A stretch of 27,275 nucleotides of DNA from CAKSQL01 sp045606465 (GTDB taxonomy: Bacteria; Bacillota; Clostridia; UBA1381), in NCBI GenBank assembly GCA_045606465.1, contig JAZURZ010000139.1, positions 1-27,275 of the forward strand, written 5' to 3'. The translations under genes and the position numbers were made by a program. How positions within the stretch are numbered: the first letter of the stretch is position 1; each line of letters begins with the position of its first letter. The notes beneath the pieces are model-generated. The model saw nothing but the letters and a program-made list of their open reading frames with translations, had not been told where the DNA came from and did no database searches. This document shows positions 7,490-16,294 of this stretch, piece after piece.

Positions 7490-8083
7490 TTATTTCACCT
7501 GAACAATTTTTATGTCCTTTGCCGCAATATTTAACTGCTCTGATGCAATTTCTTTGAGTTTTACCACATCATTTTCTGACAGCTCCTCTTTTTTTACAAT
7601 CATATCTACCGCATCAGCATCAATATATACTGCTATTTCTGCAAAACCCTTTGCTTTTGCAATATTTTCTATTGTGGCTTCCTTTTCTACATTTTCTGCC
7701 ATTTTTAAAATTCTTTCCTGGGCTTTTTTTCTTGTCTCTGCGTCAAAACTTTCATTTGCCGCCGTTTTGTTTAATATCTCCAAAGATTTTGAGCGTGCAT
7801 TTTCCTTTTCAAGCTTCGCTGCAGAGAATTGATTTTTTACCTCTGCCTCTGTTTTTACGCTCTCCTCCTTTTCTTGTTCTTCTTTTTGTTCTTCTTTTTC
7901 CTCTACATCCTCTTTTGTAGAGCTTACATATTGTGCCTCTCCCAGACGTTTCCCTGTTTGAGTGTAAATTTCACCATCGGTTACCCTGACAGCATCCTGA
8001 TATGACCAATTAAGATATCCTGCCACTCCTATCATCACAACCAACGCTGCTGCAACTATTTCCTTTTTTTTCAATACCATCAT
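7490..8083 (-). CDS. spoIIIAH: Stage III sporulation protein AH
   Basis: 197 residues. A single N-terminal membrane helix (about 9-24) is followed by a Glu/Lys-rich, probably coiled-coil linker (about 55-95) and a C-terminal YscJ/FliF-like ring-building domain (about 95-197). Family role: SpoIIIAH in the mother-cell membrane binds forespore SpoIIQ and forms part of the channel that keeps the engulfed forespore active. GGAGG lies nine bases before the first of two adjacent ATGs. It is the last gene of the spoIIIA operon, separated from spoIIIAG by an unusually long 141-base gap. I see no spoIIQ in this window. Confidence 0.93.
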   Translation of the reverse strand: MMVLKKKEIVAAALVVMIGVAGYLNWSYQDAVRVTDGEIYTQTGKRLGEAQYVSSTKEDVEEKEEQKEEQEKEESVKTEAEVKNQFSAAKLEKENARSKSLEILNKTAANESFDAETRKKAQERILKMAENVEKEATIENIAKAKGFAEIAVYIDADAVDMIVKKEELSENDVVKLKEIASEQLNIAAKDIKIVQVK

Positions 8084-8233
8084 ATTTTTTTGCCTCCTTG
8101 ATATAAATTTGTTATAGGCAATTGCCTTTTTTTAATTACCCAATAACTTTGTTAAGTTAGTCGGGAGATTCGAAAGCTGCCGAAATTACGCTGTTTAAAG
8201 TGGGTTCAGACTATTCTCTTTCGGCTATCCCGA
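8084..8233 (-). other. Structured intergenic gap between spoIIIAG and spoIIIAH
   Basis: TCGGGA (8161-8166) faces TCCCGA (8228-8233). GCCGAAA (8179-8185) and CGAAAG (8171-8176) are alternative partners for CTTTCGGC (8218-8225). A 12-bp palindrome AGGCAATTGCCT lies at 8116-8127. The outer arm overlaps the spoIIIAG stop codon. The rest of the operon has overlaps or gaps under 20 bases, so this gap may hold an internal promoter or an RNA switch. No sporulation sigma-factor site could be assigned. Confidence 0.45.
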
Positions 8234-8710
8234 TTTGGGAAGAACGCATATTTTATGTAAAGCTATTCCAAGCGAAGTGGCTACTGCCTCGCAAATCGCC
8301 TCTCGCACCGTCGGATTTTTAGCACCTTGCGCAATGACCACCACTCCTTTCACTTCAGGATATATCTCCTGTATCACTACTGGTTCTCCATCCGACATTA
8401 CTGCCTTTTCATCTGAGCTTTCGCCACCAAAGCCATTGGCGGTTTCTGCTCTTCGGTCAAGTTTTGTTTCATAAGCAAGAGCTTTTTCGGCACTTGAAAA
8501 ATAGGTTATCATAACAGACGCATCCCCTACGCCCTCTATCTGCGACAATATGCCGCAAAGCCTATCCTCCTCGGAAATTGTGACAACACTCGTTTCCTTT
8601 TCTTTTTTTTCGTCTCCCGCCGATAAAAGCATAACTGCTATCCCAATAATTAATATTACATATATATAATTAGTATTCTTAAAAATTTTTAAAAATTTCT
8701 CAGGCAACAT
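8225..8710 (-). CDS. spoIIIAG: Stage III sporulation protein AG
   Basis: 161 residues, shorter than the B. subtilis protein (about 229). A membrane helix at about 15-31 is followed by the ring-building-motif domain with typical stretches 'LSQIEGVGDASVMITYFSS' and the C-terminal 'VREAICEAVATSLGIALHKICVLP'. An insertion within the domain (about 82-112; rich in Glu, Gly and Ser) is normal for this family, which forms a large channel ring with SpoIIIAH. The start overlaps the end of spoIIIAF by 11 bases, with GGAGG nine bases before ATG, indicating translational coupling. Confidence 0.93.
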   Translation of the reverse strand: MLPEKFLKIFKNTNYIYVILIIGIAVMLLSAGDEKKEKETSVVTISEEDRLCGILSQIEGVGDASVMITYFSSAEKALAYETKLDRRAETANGFGGESSDEKAVMSDGEPVVIQEIYPEVKGVVVIAQGAKNPTVREAICEAVATSLGIALHKICVLPKSG

Positions 8711-9152
8711 CCAAAATTACCTCCGAAACATTGTATATATGAGAAATTCTCTCACCAATTTCTTTGCCTAAATCCTTGCCTTTTATTATAATTTTTGAAA
8801 TTTTGTCAATTCCTCCCTCTTCTGAGACTTCTACCATCACCTCCACCAAAACATCTTTGGAAAATTCCTGTCTTATTCTCTCTTTAATGTCCTTTGCCAC
8901 ATTTTTGGAAAATTCATATTTTATTAAGTCTTTATATATTTCATTTCCTTTGGCAACTACCTCCTCTTCCTCAAGCTGGTAATCGGGGATTATATCCGGG
9001 CTGTGCCACTTTGAAACAGGGGAAACAATCACTACAAGCAATATCATTCCGGTTACTATTGTTATATATTTTTTCCAGCCAGCAGGTGATAATATATCTG
9101 CAAAAACTGCCAAAATTGCTGTCCCCACAATTTGCATTATGTAGCTTTTCAA
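8700..9152 (-). CDS. spoIIIAF: Stage III sporulation protein AF
   Basis: 150 residues starting at TTG, chosen because AAGGAGG lies eight bases upstream. Two membrane helices (about 6-20 and 28-46) precede a soluble C-terminal domain (about 60-150; 'VEVSEEGGIDKISKIIIKGK'). Family knowledge: SpoIIIAF is a membrane component of the SpoIIIA-SpoIIQ channel whose C-terminal domain resembles the ring-building folds of AG and AH. It overlaps spoIIIAG by 11 bases. In B. subtilis an internal promoter lies inside this gene; I could not identify one here. Confidence 0.93.
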   Translation of the reverse strand: MKSYIMQIVGTAILAVFADILSPAGWKKYITIVTGMILLVVIVSPVSKWHSPDIIPDYQLEEEEVVAKGNEIYKDLIKYEFSKNVAKDIKERIRQEFSKDVLVEVMVEVSEEGGIDKISKIIIKGKDLGKEIGERISHIYNVSEVILDVA

Positions 9153-9169
9153 ATTTCTTCCCTCCTTAA

Positions 9170-10234
9170 TCAGCGGGTTGCAGAAAGAATAATTCCTATG
9201 TTTATAATAAAAAGCATAGACACTGTTACTATCATTCCAAGTATAAGTGACGCCGATGCGGCAATATCTCTTAACATTTCTGACACTCGCCTGTCAGTAA
9301 GAGGCTCGGCGGCAGCTGCACAGATTTCAAGCATTATTATTATTGCAAGAATTTTTAAAACAGGGGTTATTGAAATAGCCCCAAGGGAAATTATTCCTGC
9401 AGTTCCCACCGCATTTTTCATAAGTCTTGTTCCGCTAAGCACAGTTTCCACCGTGTCAGACAATAATCCTCCTACAACGGGGACAAAGCTTCCTACTGCA
9501 AATTTTATTGCTTTTAGGGAAACTGCATCAAGAACAGGGGCTGAAAAGCCATAAATTGCTGTCACTCCCGAAAAAATTGTAAGGGAGGCTGTGAGTATCC
9601 ACTTCCCCGCTGCACGTATAAGCCTTGTAAAAGATTTTATTTGCAGCTTGGGAGAAATATTTCCCACAATCCCCAGCACGCCGCCAAAATAGACCAGCGG
9701 AACAATGCACTTATCCACAAGCAAAGTCATTACATACACCCCTGCTGATAAGACGGGATGAAAAGCCGCCGCAGAGCTTATTGAACCTCCCGAAACAAGC
9801 AGAGCCATAAAAACAGGCGAAAGCTTTGTGACAAATTCTCCTGTCTGACTTATTACATCCGCACCATAGCCTATTGTGATTTTTAAAATACGCATTGCAG
9901 ATATTGACATTATTGTAAAGCACACAAAAAATGCGGCTTCCCCCACCTCGTCATTAATTGTGCTTGTTTTTAAAATTTGCAAAACCCCTGAAAGTGCCGC
10001 TATAACAATTAAAAAAATCATTTCCTTTCTGCTTTTTGTAAGCTCTGAAAAAAGATTTTCCAATATATCCTTTATAATCTCAGTGGGCTTTATTAAAAAA
10101 TCTCCTGTTATTATTTTTTCTGCTGTCTTATTATAACTGTCCTCTCCCTCTATGTAAGTGTAATCCTCGGCATAAACATGCGACGAGAAAAAAATTGTAA
10201 CTATCAAAATAAAAAGAAAGTATATTTTTTTCAT
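9170..10234 (-). CDS. spoIIIAE: Stage III sporulation protein AE
   Basis: 354 residues with an N-terminal signal-like segment (about 1-22, ending VYA) and then several membrane helices (about 75-90, 100-120, 135-220, 245-350). Family role: polytopic membrane component of the spoIIIA channel, probably its core membrane pore. It starts six bases after the spoIIIAD stop and has no clear Shine-Dalgarno site (the nearest purine-rich stretch, AAGGAAA, is more than 20 bases upstream). Translation probably depends on reinitiation after spoIIIAD. Confidence 0.95.
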   Translation of the reverse strand: MKKIYFLFILIVTIFFSSHVYAEDYTYIEGEDSYNKTAEKIITGDFLIKPTEIIKDILENLFSELTKSRKEMIFLIVIAALSGVLQILKTSTINDEVGEAAFFVCFTIMSISAMRILKITIGYGADVISQTGEFVTKLSPVFMALLVSGGSISSAAAFHPVLSAGVYVMTLLVDKCIVPLVYFGGVLGIVGNISPKLQIKSFTRLIRAAGKWILTASLTIFSGVTAIYGFSAPVLDAVSLKAIKFAVGSFVPVVGGLLSDTVETVLSGTRLMKNAVGTAGIISLGAISITPVLKILAIIIMLEICAAAAEPLTDRRVSEMLRDIAASASLILGMIVTVSMLFIINIGIILSATR

Positions 10235-10240
10235 ATTTTT

Positions 10241-10633
10241 TTAAAAGCTATTTAATGTTTCCTTCACCATATTTAAAAAAGCTCCTATCACCGGGACACA
10301 TAAAGCAAGAATTGCGGCTTTTCCTGCAAGCTCTATCTTTGCTCCTATTGCATTTTCTCCGCAATCTTTGCAGGTTTCCGTTGCAAATTTTGTTATATAT
10401 GAAATTCCTATAAGCTTTATAATAAGGGTAAAATATTCTAATGAAATTCCGCAATCGGAAATAATTTTTTCAAACTCTCCTATGACTTTATCAAGCACCC
10501 CGGCAATCTGGGGTATAAGAACTGCCCCCGCTGCAACAGCAACCAAAATTGCCATCTCCGACCGCCAATTTTTTATTGTGACTGATATTATGGCACTTAT
10601 TATTCCTATTGCGGCAATGCGAAAAATATCCAT
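10241..10633 (-). CDS. spoIIIAD: Stage III sporulation protein AD
   Basis: 130 residues, hydrophobic throughout, with about four membrane helices. The 'IISDCGISLEYFTLIIKLIGISYITKFATETCKD...' region is characteristic of the AC/AD family. It is a membrane component of the SpoIIIA complex, related to SpoIIIAC. The RBS GGGAGAGG lies five bases before ATG. It sits between spoIIIAC and spoIIIAE in the standard order. Confidence 0.94.
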   Translation of the reverse strand: MDIFRIAAIGIISAIISVTIKNWRSEMAILVAVAAGAVLIPQIAGVLDKVIGEFEKIISDCGISLEYFTLIIKLIGISYITKFATETCKDCGENAIGAKIELAGKAAILALCVPVIGAFLNMVKETLNSF

Positions 10634-10651
10634 CTTGCCCTCTCCCGTACC

Positions 10652-10846
10652 CTAAAAATTAAATATTTGTTTTATCTCCTCAAACAAGCTTCCTATTTCT
10701 CTGGAAAGGATAAGTAAAACTGCAACAAGACCTGCAATAGTTGTAAGTAACGCCTGCTCCTCCCTTCCTGAGCGTACCAAAAGCTGATTTAAGACTGCTA
10801 CTATTATTCCCACTCCTGCAATTTGAAAAACCAAATCTATATTCAT
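10652..10846 (-). CDS. spoIIIAC: Stage III sporulation protein AC
   Basis: 64 residues with two membrane helices (about 7-25 and 34-50) and the conserved linker around 'RSGREEQALLTTIAG'. This is the usual size for SpoIIIAC, a small membrane subunit of the channel complex. It lies 17 bases after spoIIIAB and 18 bases before spoIIIAD. Confidence 0.94.
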   Translation of the reverse strand: MNIDLVFQIAGVGIIVAVLNQLLVRSGREEQALLTTIAGLVAVLLILSREIGSLFEEIKQIFNF

Positions 10847-10863
10847 AGCATTTTGCCCATCCT

Positions 10864-11370
10864 TTATAACAGCAATATAATTACAAAAAGCCCTCCTAAA
10901 ATGCCCATGCTCCTATAGAGCCTCGATGAATTCTGATAATCCTCTCTCGCCTCTTTTTGAGCAATTTCCAAAAGCTCTTTTACATGCCTTATATTTTTTA
11001 CCTGCTGCTCGGTATCGGATTTTCCAAGCTGGGATGCAAGTATTTTTAAAATTTCTGTATCTCTTTCTTTCAATGCAAGCTTTTTTTTGTTTTTTTCCAA
11101 AGCATTTTCCCATGCTTTTGATGCACCAAATTCTTCTATTCCAAAAGCAACATCCGAAAAAAATTCTTTGCATACACTTATCCTTGATATATTTAAAAAT
11201 GCATCCTTTAAATAATTTGAAGAAAAAACAATTTCACTCTCAAGCATATTTAAGCCCGTCTTTATATTCTGTAAAGATTTTTCCCTTTTTAAAAGCTCTC
11301 CTGCTCTTAACCATCCCCAAAAAAAGCCTGCGCAAAAAATCATTACCGCCCCGACTATCTTAATCGGCAC
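10864..11370 (-). CDS. spoIIIAB: Stage III sporulation protein AB
   Basis: 168 residues from a GTG start, supported by GGAGG nine bases upstream. An N-terminal hydrophobic segment (about 3-22), a long charged helical middle and a C-terminal membrane helix (about 150-168) match SpoIIIAB, which resembles GspF-type platform proteins of type II secretion systems. The gene overlaps the 3' end of spoIIIAA by 11 bases. Confidence 0.93.
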   Translation of the reverse strand: MPIKIVGAVMIFCAGFFWGWLRAGELLKREKSLQNIKTGLNMLESEIVFSSNYLKDAFLNISRISVCKEFFSDVAFGIEEFGASKAWENALEKNKKKLALKERDTEILKILASQLGKSDTEQQVKNIRHVKELLEIAQKEAREDYQNSSRLYRSMGILGGLFVIILLL

Positions 11371-12286
11371 AATATATTTCCTCCACCGTCCCTGCTCCGT
11401 TTCGTCGGCTCAATGTGACAAAACAAGAAAAAAACGGAGACATGGCAGCAATTTCATCACGCTTTAAAAGCTCAAAACGGTTTTTTGCATGAATTGTAGA
11501 TACAAGATGCACTCCGGAGTTTGCAATCCTTGACAAAACTTTTCCTTCCTCATCAGCTCCCAGCTCATCAGTTATTATTACATCAGGCGACATACTTCTT
11601 AGCATAAGCAAGGTTCCTTCTTTTTTAGTTGCTCCCCCCAAAACATCACACGAAACACCCAAATCATATCCGGGGCATCCATTATTCATTCCCGAAATTT
11701 CATTTCTTTCATCAATTATGCTGACCTTTTTCCCCGCACTTGAAAGGGAGCGTGCTATGTCACGAAGAATTGTTGTTTTTCCACATTGCGGCGGAGAAAT
11801 TATAAGGGTATTTCTTATTCCTCCGTTTGTGTATATGTAAGGCATTATTTGTTTTGCCGCTCCGATAATTTCCTTTGCAACTCTATAATTTAGTCCCGAA
11901 ACATGATTTATATTTGCAATCTCCCCATTTTTCAAAACGGTGTTTCCGCAAATTCCTACCCTATGCCCTCCTGTTATAGTAATAAATCCTTTTTTTATTT
12001 CTTCCTCTAAAGCGTAAACTGATGCCTCGCTTATAAGCTCCATACCCTCTATAATATCTGCCTTGGTGGCAATCATACAACCTGAATAGCTTGCAGAAAG
12101 CTGACCCTTTGAGGTAATATAGCAGCATCTTTCCTTGTAATAAAGCGCAATGGGAAGTCCCTGCCTAAGCCTTATTTCTTCAAGTCCCTCATCGGGAACA
12201 AAATACATTACCTTTCTTATTCTTTTTGGCAAATATCTGAACAGTTTGTTGTCATGATAATCCTTATCGTTGTTTACAACGAGCAT
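11360..12286 (-). CDS. spoIIIAA: Stage III sporulation protein AA, secretion-type ATPase
   Basis: 308 residues from the ATG at 12286. A second ATG nine bases upstream (12295) directly abuts AAAGG and has no spacer, so it is unlikely; the same AAAGG is nine bases from the chosen ATG. The Walker A motif PPQCGKTT (about 165-172) and Walker B region 'DVIITDELG' (about 235-243) mark an ATPase related to GspE/VirB11. Family role: cytoplasmic mother-cell ATPase powering or gating the SpoIIIA channel. First gene of the operon. A sigma-E promoter is expected upstream but not clearly visible. Confidence 0.94.
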   Translation of the reverse strand: MLVVNNDKDYHDNKLFRYLPKRIRKVMYFVPDEGLEEIRLRQGLPIALYYKERCCYITSKGQLSASYSGCMIATKADIIEGMELISEASVYALEEEIKKGFITITGGHRVGICGNTVLKNGEIANINHVSGLNYRVAKEIIGAAKQIMPYIYTNGGIRNTLIISPPQCGKTTILRDIARSLSSAGKKVSIIDERNEISGMNNGCPGYDLGVSCDVLGGATKKEGTLLMLRSMSPDVIITDELGADEEGKVLSRIANSGVHLVSTIHAKNRFELLKRDEIAAMSPFFSCFVTLSRRNGAGTVEEIYCAD

Positions 12287-12480
12287 TTTTCTCATCCTTT
12301 CAATAATGTAAAAATCAAGACTATACTTCTTTGCTTTTTTTAAATTATATGTACAAGTTTATTTTTTTAGAACAAAAACCAAATTTTAAAAACAGTTGAA
12401 AATTTTTAGGCAATTTATTATCACAACAAAATATATTTGTATAGTATTAGCAAGAAAATAAACAAATTTTAAAAAAAGTC
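12287..12480. other. AT-rich gap upstream of spoIIIAA
   Basis: It must hold the spoIIIA promoter. The only sigma-E-like element I see is CATATAAT on the minus strand (12344-12351), close to the CATACAAT-type -10, but no matching -35 lies at the right distance. Nothing else is recognisable in this stretch. Confidence 0.25.
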
Positions 12481-12509
12481 TTGTTTTTGAAAAAAAACTG
12501 TGATATAAT
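12481..12509 (+). promoter_or_regulatory. Promoter of the pheST T-box transcript
   Basis: TATAAT (12504-12509) with an upstream TGA extended -10 lies 17 bases after TTGTTT (12481-12486). The -35 is weak but the extended -10 compensates, and the T-box leader starts directly downstream. Confidence 0.7.
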
Positions 12510-12514
12510 CAGGA

Positions 12515-12787
12515 CAATTAAATAATAAAGGCTATGATGAAATCCAGTAGGCTACAGTTTCGCCATTACAAGAGAGCAGGGGTCATTGGGCTGAAAGCCC
12601 CTGCGGTAAGAGCTGTCGGCTGAACCTTCGTTTCGGAGCTGCGCCGGTGAAGTTTTTATGTGTAGTCGGCGACGGAAAAGCAAACCGTTATTTGTAAATT
12701 AAGTGTCCGGTCTCGTCGGAAATTTGGGTGGTACCACGGATTTTAAAAATTCGTCCCTGTATGAAAAATCATACAGGGATTTTTTTA
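12515..12787 (+). promoter_or_regulatory. T-box riboswitch, tRNA-Phe specific
   Basis: The leader shows Stem I with AGAGAG near 12571-12576 and a GCAGGGG / CCCCTGC distal stem, then a specifier region GAACC-TTC-G (TTC at 12627-12629, a Phe codon). The T-box sequence GGGTGGTACCACGG (12726-12739) is intact. The antiterminator pairs GGG (12726-12728) with CCC (12755-12757) and ACGGA (12736-12740) with TTCGT (12750-12754) around the TGGTACC bulge. It excludes the terminator TCCCTGTATGA (12754-12764) / TCATACAGGGA (12769-12779) plus T-run. TGGT would pair with an ACCA tRNA end, consistent with the A73 discriminator of tRNA-Phe. Uncharged tRNA-Phe should therefore switch on pheST. Confidence 0.95.
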
Positions 12788-12835
12788 TTCTCTTGTATGA
12801 AAAACAAAAATTTATCTAAGAAAGGAACAAAAAAA

Positions 12836-13855
12836 ATGAAACAAAAACTTCAATCTATCAAAGAAACTGTTTCCCAGGAGCTTTTGAATATTCAAGATTT
12901 AAACTCTCTTGAAGACTTAAGAATTCGATATCTTGGCAAAAAAGGCGAACTTACCGCTGTTTTAAAAGGTATGGGTGCATTGTCAGCTGAAGAGCGCCCC
13001 GTAATCGGAGCTTTGGCAAACGAAATCCGCTCTTATCTTGAAAACGAAATTGAGACAAGAAAAAAGGAATTGTCCCAAAAACTTCAGGCAGAAAAGTTAA
13101 AAAAAGAAGTCATTGACGTAACCATGCCCGGAAAGAAAATTACTCAGGGAAAATTGCATCCTCTGACACAAGTTCTTGACGAATTAAAAGATATTTTTAT
13201 AGGTCTTGGCTTTCAGATTGCCGAAGGCCCTGAAGTTGAATATGATTATTACAATTTTGAGGCATTAAACATTCCAAAAAATCACCCTGCACGCGACACG
13301 CAGGATACCTTCTATATTGAGGACAACATTGTTTTGAGAACTCAGACCTCTCCCATGCAGGTACGAATTATGGAAAAGCAAAAGCCTCCCATACGCATTA
13401 TTGCTCCCGGAAGAGTTTATAGAAGCGACGCTGTTGATGCAACCCACTCCCCTGTCTTTCATCAGGTAGAGGGACTTGTGGTTGACAAAGGTGTTACCAT
13501 GGCAGACTTAAAAGGAACTCTTGAGGCTTTTATCAAGGCTTTATATGGAAGCAACACCAAGGTACGTTTTCGTCCTCATCACTTCCCATTTACAGAACCC
13601 TCTGCCGAGGTTGACGTCTCTTGCTTTGTATGCGGCGGCGAAGGCTGCAGAGTTTGTAAGGGCGAGGGTTGGATAGAAATCCTTGGCTGCGGCATGGTTC
13701 ATCCCAAGGTTCTTGAAAATTGCGGCATTGACCCTGAAATCTATTCGGGCTTTGCCTTCGGACTTGGCCTTGAGCGTATTGCCATGAGAAGATTTGACAT
13801 TGACGACTTACGTCTTTTCTTCGAAAACGACCTGCGTTTCTTGGAACAGTTTTAA
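12836..13855 (+). CDS. pheS: Phenylalanine--tRNA ligase alpha subunit
   Basis: 339 residues from the ATG at 12836. A longer frame runs back into the T-box but is not coding; AAAGGA (12821-12826) nine bases before this ATG sets the start. The N-terminal coiled-coil (about 1-90) binds tRNA. The class II catalytic core follows, with motif 2 around 'RFRPHHFPFTEPSAEVDV' and motif 3 'GFAFGLGLERIAM'. A cysteine-rich loop (CFVC-GGEGC-RVC) before 'GMVHP' is common in bacterial PheS. It works as an alpha2beta2 enzyme with PheT, charging tRNA-Phe. It is controlled by the upstream T-box and lies 30 bases before pheT. Confidence 0.98.
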   Translation: MKQKLQSIKETVSQELLNIQDLNSLEDLRIRYLGKKGELTAVLKGMGALSAEERPVIGALANEIRSYLENEIETRKKELSQKLQAEKLKKEVIDVTMPGKKITQGKLHPLTQVLDELKDIFIGLGFQIAEGPEVEYDYYNFEALNIPKNHPARDTQDTFYIEDNIVLRTQTSPMQVRIMEKQKPPIRIIAPGRVYRSDAVDATHSPVFHQVEGLVVDKGVTMADLKGTLEAFIKALYGSNTKVRFRPHHFPFTEPSAEVDVSCFVCGGEGCRVCKGEGWIEILGCGMVHPKVLENCGIDPEIYSGFAFGLGLERIAMRRFDIDDLRLFFENDLRFLEQF

Positions 13856-13885
13856 AAATAAATGAGAAAGGAAGGGTAAACAATT

Positions 13886-16267
13886 ATGAAAGTACCTATG
13901 AGTTGGTTTAATGATTATACTGATATATCGGGTGTAACTCCCAAAGAATATGCGCACGCTCTTACCATGACAGGTTCAAAGGTTGAGGGAGTTGAAAGCC
14001 TCGGAGCTGAGATTTGTAACGTTGTAACAGGTAAAATTGTTGAAATTAAGCCTCACGAAAATTCAGACCATCTTGTAATTTGTCAAGTGGATGTAGGCAA
14101 TGAAATTTTGCAGATAGTGACCGGCGCCCCCAATGTTAAAGAGGGACAAATTGTGCCTGTGGCAAAGCACAATTCCACCCTGCCCGGCGGCATTACAATC
14201 AAAAAAGGGAAATTAAGAGGAGTAGAATCCAATGGTATGCTTTGCTCTCATGAAGAGCTGGGCATTTCATCTGCAGATTTGGGCTACGAGCCTGAGTATG
14301 GAATACTCATTTTGCCTGAGGACACCGAGCTTGGAATGGACATAAAGGACTACTTTGGCCTTAACGAAGAGATTGTAGAGTTTGAAATCACCTCCAATCG
14401 CCCCGACTGCTTCAGCGTAATAGGCTTGGCACGCGAAACTGCAGTAACCTTCGACAAGCCCTTTAATGTAAAAAAGCCCGTTTATAAAGAAATTGGCGAA
14501 AACATCAGTGATGTTTTATCTGTCGAGGTAAAAAACTCTGACAAATGCCTGCGCTATTGTGCTAAAATGATTAAAAATGTTAAAATCGGACCCTCTCCAA
14601 AATGGCTTACAATGCGCTTGAAATCTTGTGGCATTCGTTCAATCAACAACATTGTAGATATAACAAACTATATTTTATTGGAATATGGTCAGCCTATGCA
14701 CGCTTTTGATTTAAGAGATTTGTCGGGCAATAAAATTATTGTTCGAAATGCGTCTGAAAATGAAATCATAAAAACTCTCGACGAGCAAGAGCGTGTTTTA
14801 AACCAAAATGATTTAGTTATTTCCGACGCCGATAAAGCAGTCGCAATTGCAGGTGTCATGGGAGGATTTAATTCAGAAGTTAAAGACGACACCACCACGG
14901 TTATATTTGAATCCGCCACATTTGAAGCTTCAACTGTTCGTCTGACTGCACAAAAAATAGGACTGCGTACTGAGTCCTCCTCAAGATATGAAAAAGGCCT
15001 TGATCCAAACAACACCATTCCTGCTTTAGACAGAGCCTGCGAGCTTGTGCAGATGCTTGGTTGCGGCGAGGTTGTGCGCGGTCTTATCGACATAAAGGGA
15101 AATATCCCCGAACAAAAAAGCCATGCTTTTCGTCCCGAAAAAATAAATGCCTTTTTAGGTACTCAAATTCCTGTTGAAGATATGACAAAATATCTTCGTG
15201 CTCTGGACTTTATTGTTGACACTGAAAAGATGACGGTCATAGCTCCTACTTTCCGTCCTGATATCCAATGCGAAGCAGACATTGCAGAGGAAATTGCACG
15301 TATTTATGGTTATGACAAAATTCCCTCTACTTTGCTTTCAGGAGAGGCAACCACAGGCGGACGTTCCAAAAAGCAATCTGCAGAAGACAAAATTAAAAAA
15401 ATTCTTTCTTCTCAAGGCTTGAGTGAAATTTTCACTTACACCTTTACATCACCATCAATTTTCGACAAATTAAGATTTCCTGCCGAAAGCAATTTGAGAA
15501 ACACCATTAAAATTTCCAATCCTCTCGGCGAAGACACTTCTGTTATGCGTACCACAACAATAGCCTCAATGTTAGATATTCTTTCGCACAACTATAATCA
15601 TAGAAATGAAATCGCCAAGCTTTTTGAAATAGGTAAAATTTATATTCCCACCGAGGCAGGCAAGCTCCCAGAAGAGCCCGAAATGGTAACCCTTGGCATG
15701 TATGGCGGAGTAGATTTTTATGATATAAAGGGAACTTTGGAAGAGCTTTTTGATGTTTTAAAAATAAACAAAGTTTCTTATGTTGCCTGCACCGACCACC
15801 CATCATTCCATCCAGGAAGATGTGCTTCTGTAACTATAAAGGGTGAGGAAATAGGAATTGTAGGAGAGATACATCCCGATGTATTAAAAGCCTTTGAAAT
15901 TAACACTCCTTGTTATGTTGCCGAACTTCAGCTTACAAAGCTGTTGGATAACATAAATGAAGAAATAAAATACAAGGCTCTTCCTAAATTCCCTGCAGTT
16001 ATTAGAGATATTGCAATGCTTATCGATAAAGAGGTTCCTGTCGCAGAACTTGAGTCACTCATGAAAAAATCAGCAGGAGCTATGCTTGATACCATAAAGC
16101 TTTTTGATGTTTACGAGGGTACTCAGATACCTGACGGCAAAAAAAGCGTTGCTTATGCAATTTCTTTCCGTGCACCTGACAGAAATCTCACCAATGAAGA
16201 GGTTAATGCAGTCTTTGAAAAAATTCTCAAAAATTTAAAAGAAAAGCTAAACGCAGAGCTAAGATAA
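13886..16267 (+). CDS. pheT: Phenylalanine--tRNA ligase beta subunit
   Basis: 793 residues, normal length for bacterial PheT. Domains visible in order: N-terminal EMAP-like tRNA-binding OB fold (about 40-155; 'KPHENSDHLVICQVDVG', 'GAPNVKEGQIVPVA', 'GVESNGMLCSHEELG'), B3/B4 editing domain (about 210-385), B5 domain (about 405-475; 'EADIAEEIARIYGYDKIP'), catalytic-like core (about 485-680) and C-terminal anticodon-binding FDX-ACB domain (about 700-793; 'LPKFPAVIRDIAMLIDKEVP'). It forms the alpha2beta2 synthetase and edits mischarged Tyr. The RBS AGGAAGGG lies about nine bases before ATG. Co-transcribed with pheS under T-box control. Confidence 0.98.
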   Translation: MKVPMSWFNDYTDISGVTPKEYAHALTMTGSKVEGVESLGAEICNVVTGKIVEIKPHENSDHLVICQVDVGNEILQIVTGAPNVKEGQIVPVAKHNSTLPGGITIKKGKLRGVESNGMLCSHEELGISSADLGYEPEYGILILPEDTELGMDIKDYFGLNEEIVEFEITSNRPDCFSVIGLARETAVTFDKPFNVKKPVYKEIGENISDVLSVEVKNSDKCLRYCAKMIKNVKIGPSPKWLTMRLKSCGIRSINNIVDITNYILLEYGQPMHAFDLRDLSGNKIIVRNASENEIIKTLDEQERVLNQNDLVISDADKAVAIAGVMGGFNSEVKDDTTTVIFESATFEASTVRLTAQKIGLRTESSSRYEKGLDPNNTIPALDRACELVQMLGCGEVVRGLIDIKGNIPEQKSHAFRPEKINAFLGTQIPVEDMTKYLRALDFIVDTEKMTVIAPTFRPDIQCEADIAEEIARIYGYDKIPSTLLSGEATTGGRSKKQSAEDKIKKILSSQGLSEIFTYTFTSPSIFDKLRFPAESNLRNTIKISNPLGEDTSVMRTTTIASMLDILSHNYNHRNEIAKLFEIGKIYIPTEAGKLPEEPEMVTLGMYGGVDFYDIKGTLEELFDVLKINKVSYVACTDHPSFHPGRCASVTIKGEEIGIVGEIHPDVLKAFEINTPCYVAELQLTKLLDNINEEIKYKALPKFPAVIRDIAMLIDKEVPVAELESLMKKSAGAMLDTIKLFDVYEGTQIPDGKKSVAYAISFRAPDRNLTNEEVNAVFEKILKNLKEKLNAELR

Positions 16268-16294
16268 AAAAGCTATAACAAAATAAATTGATAT

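Noticed and set aside
12344..12351. Sigma-E promoter of spoIIIAA
   Set aside because: CATATAAT resembles a -10 but no -35 element lies at the expected distance, so it is given only as a weak note.
12728..12835. N-terminal extension of PheS into the T-box leader
   Set aside because: This stretch forms the T-box antiterminator and terminator. The ATG at 12836 has its own RBS and gives the normal length.
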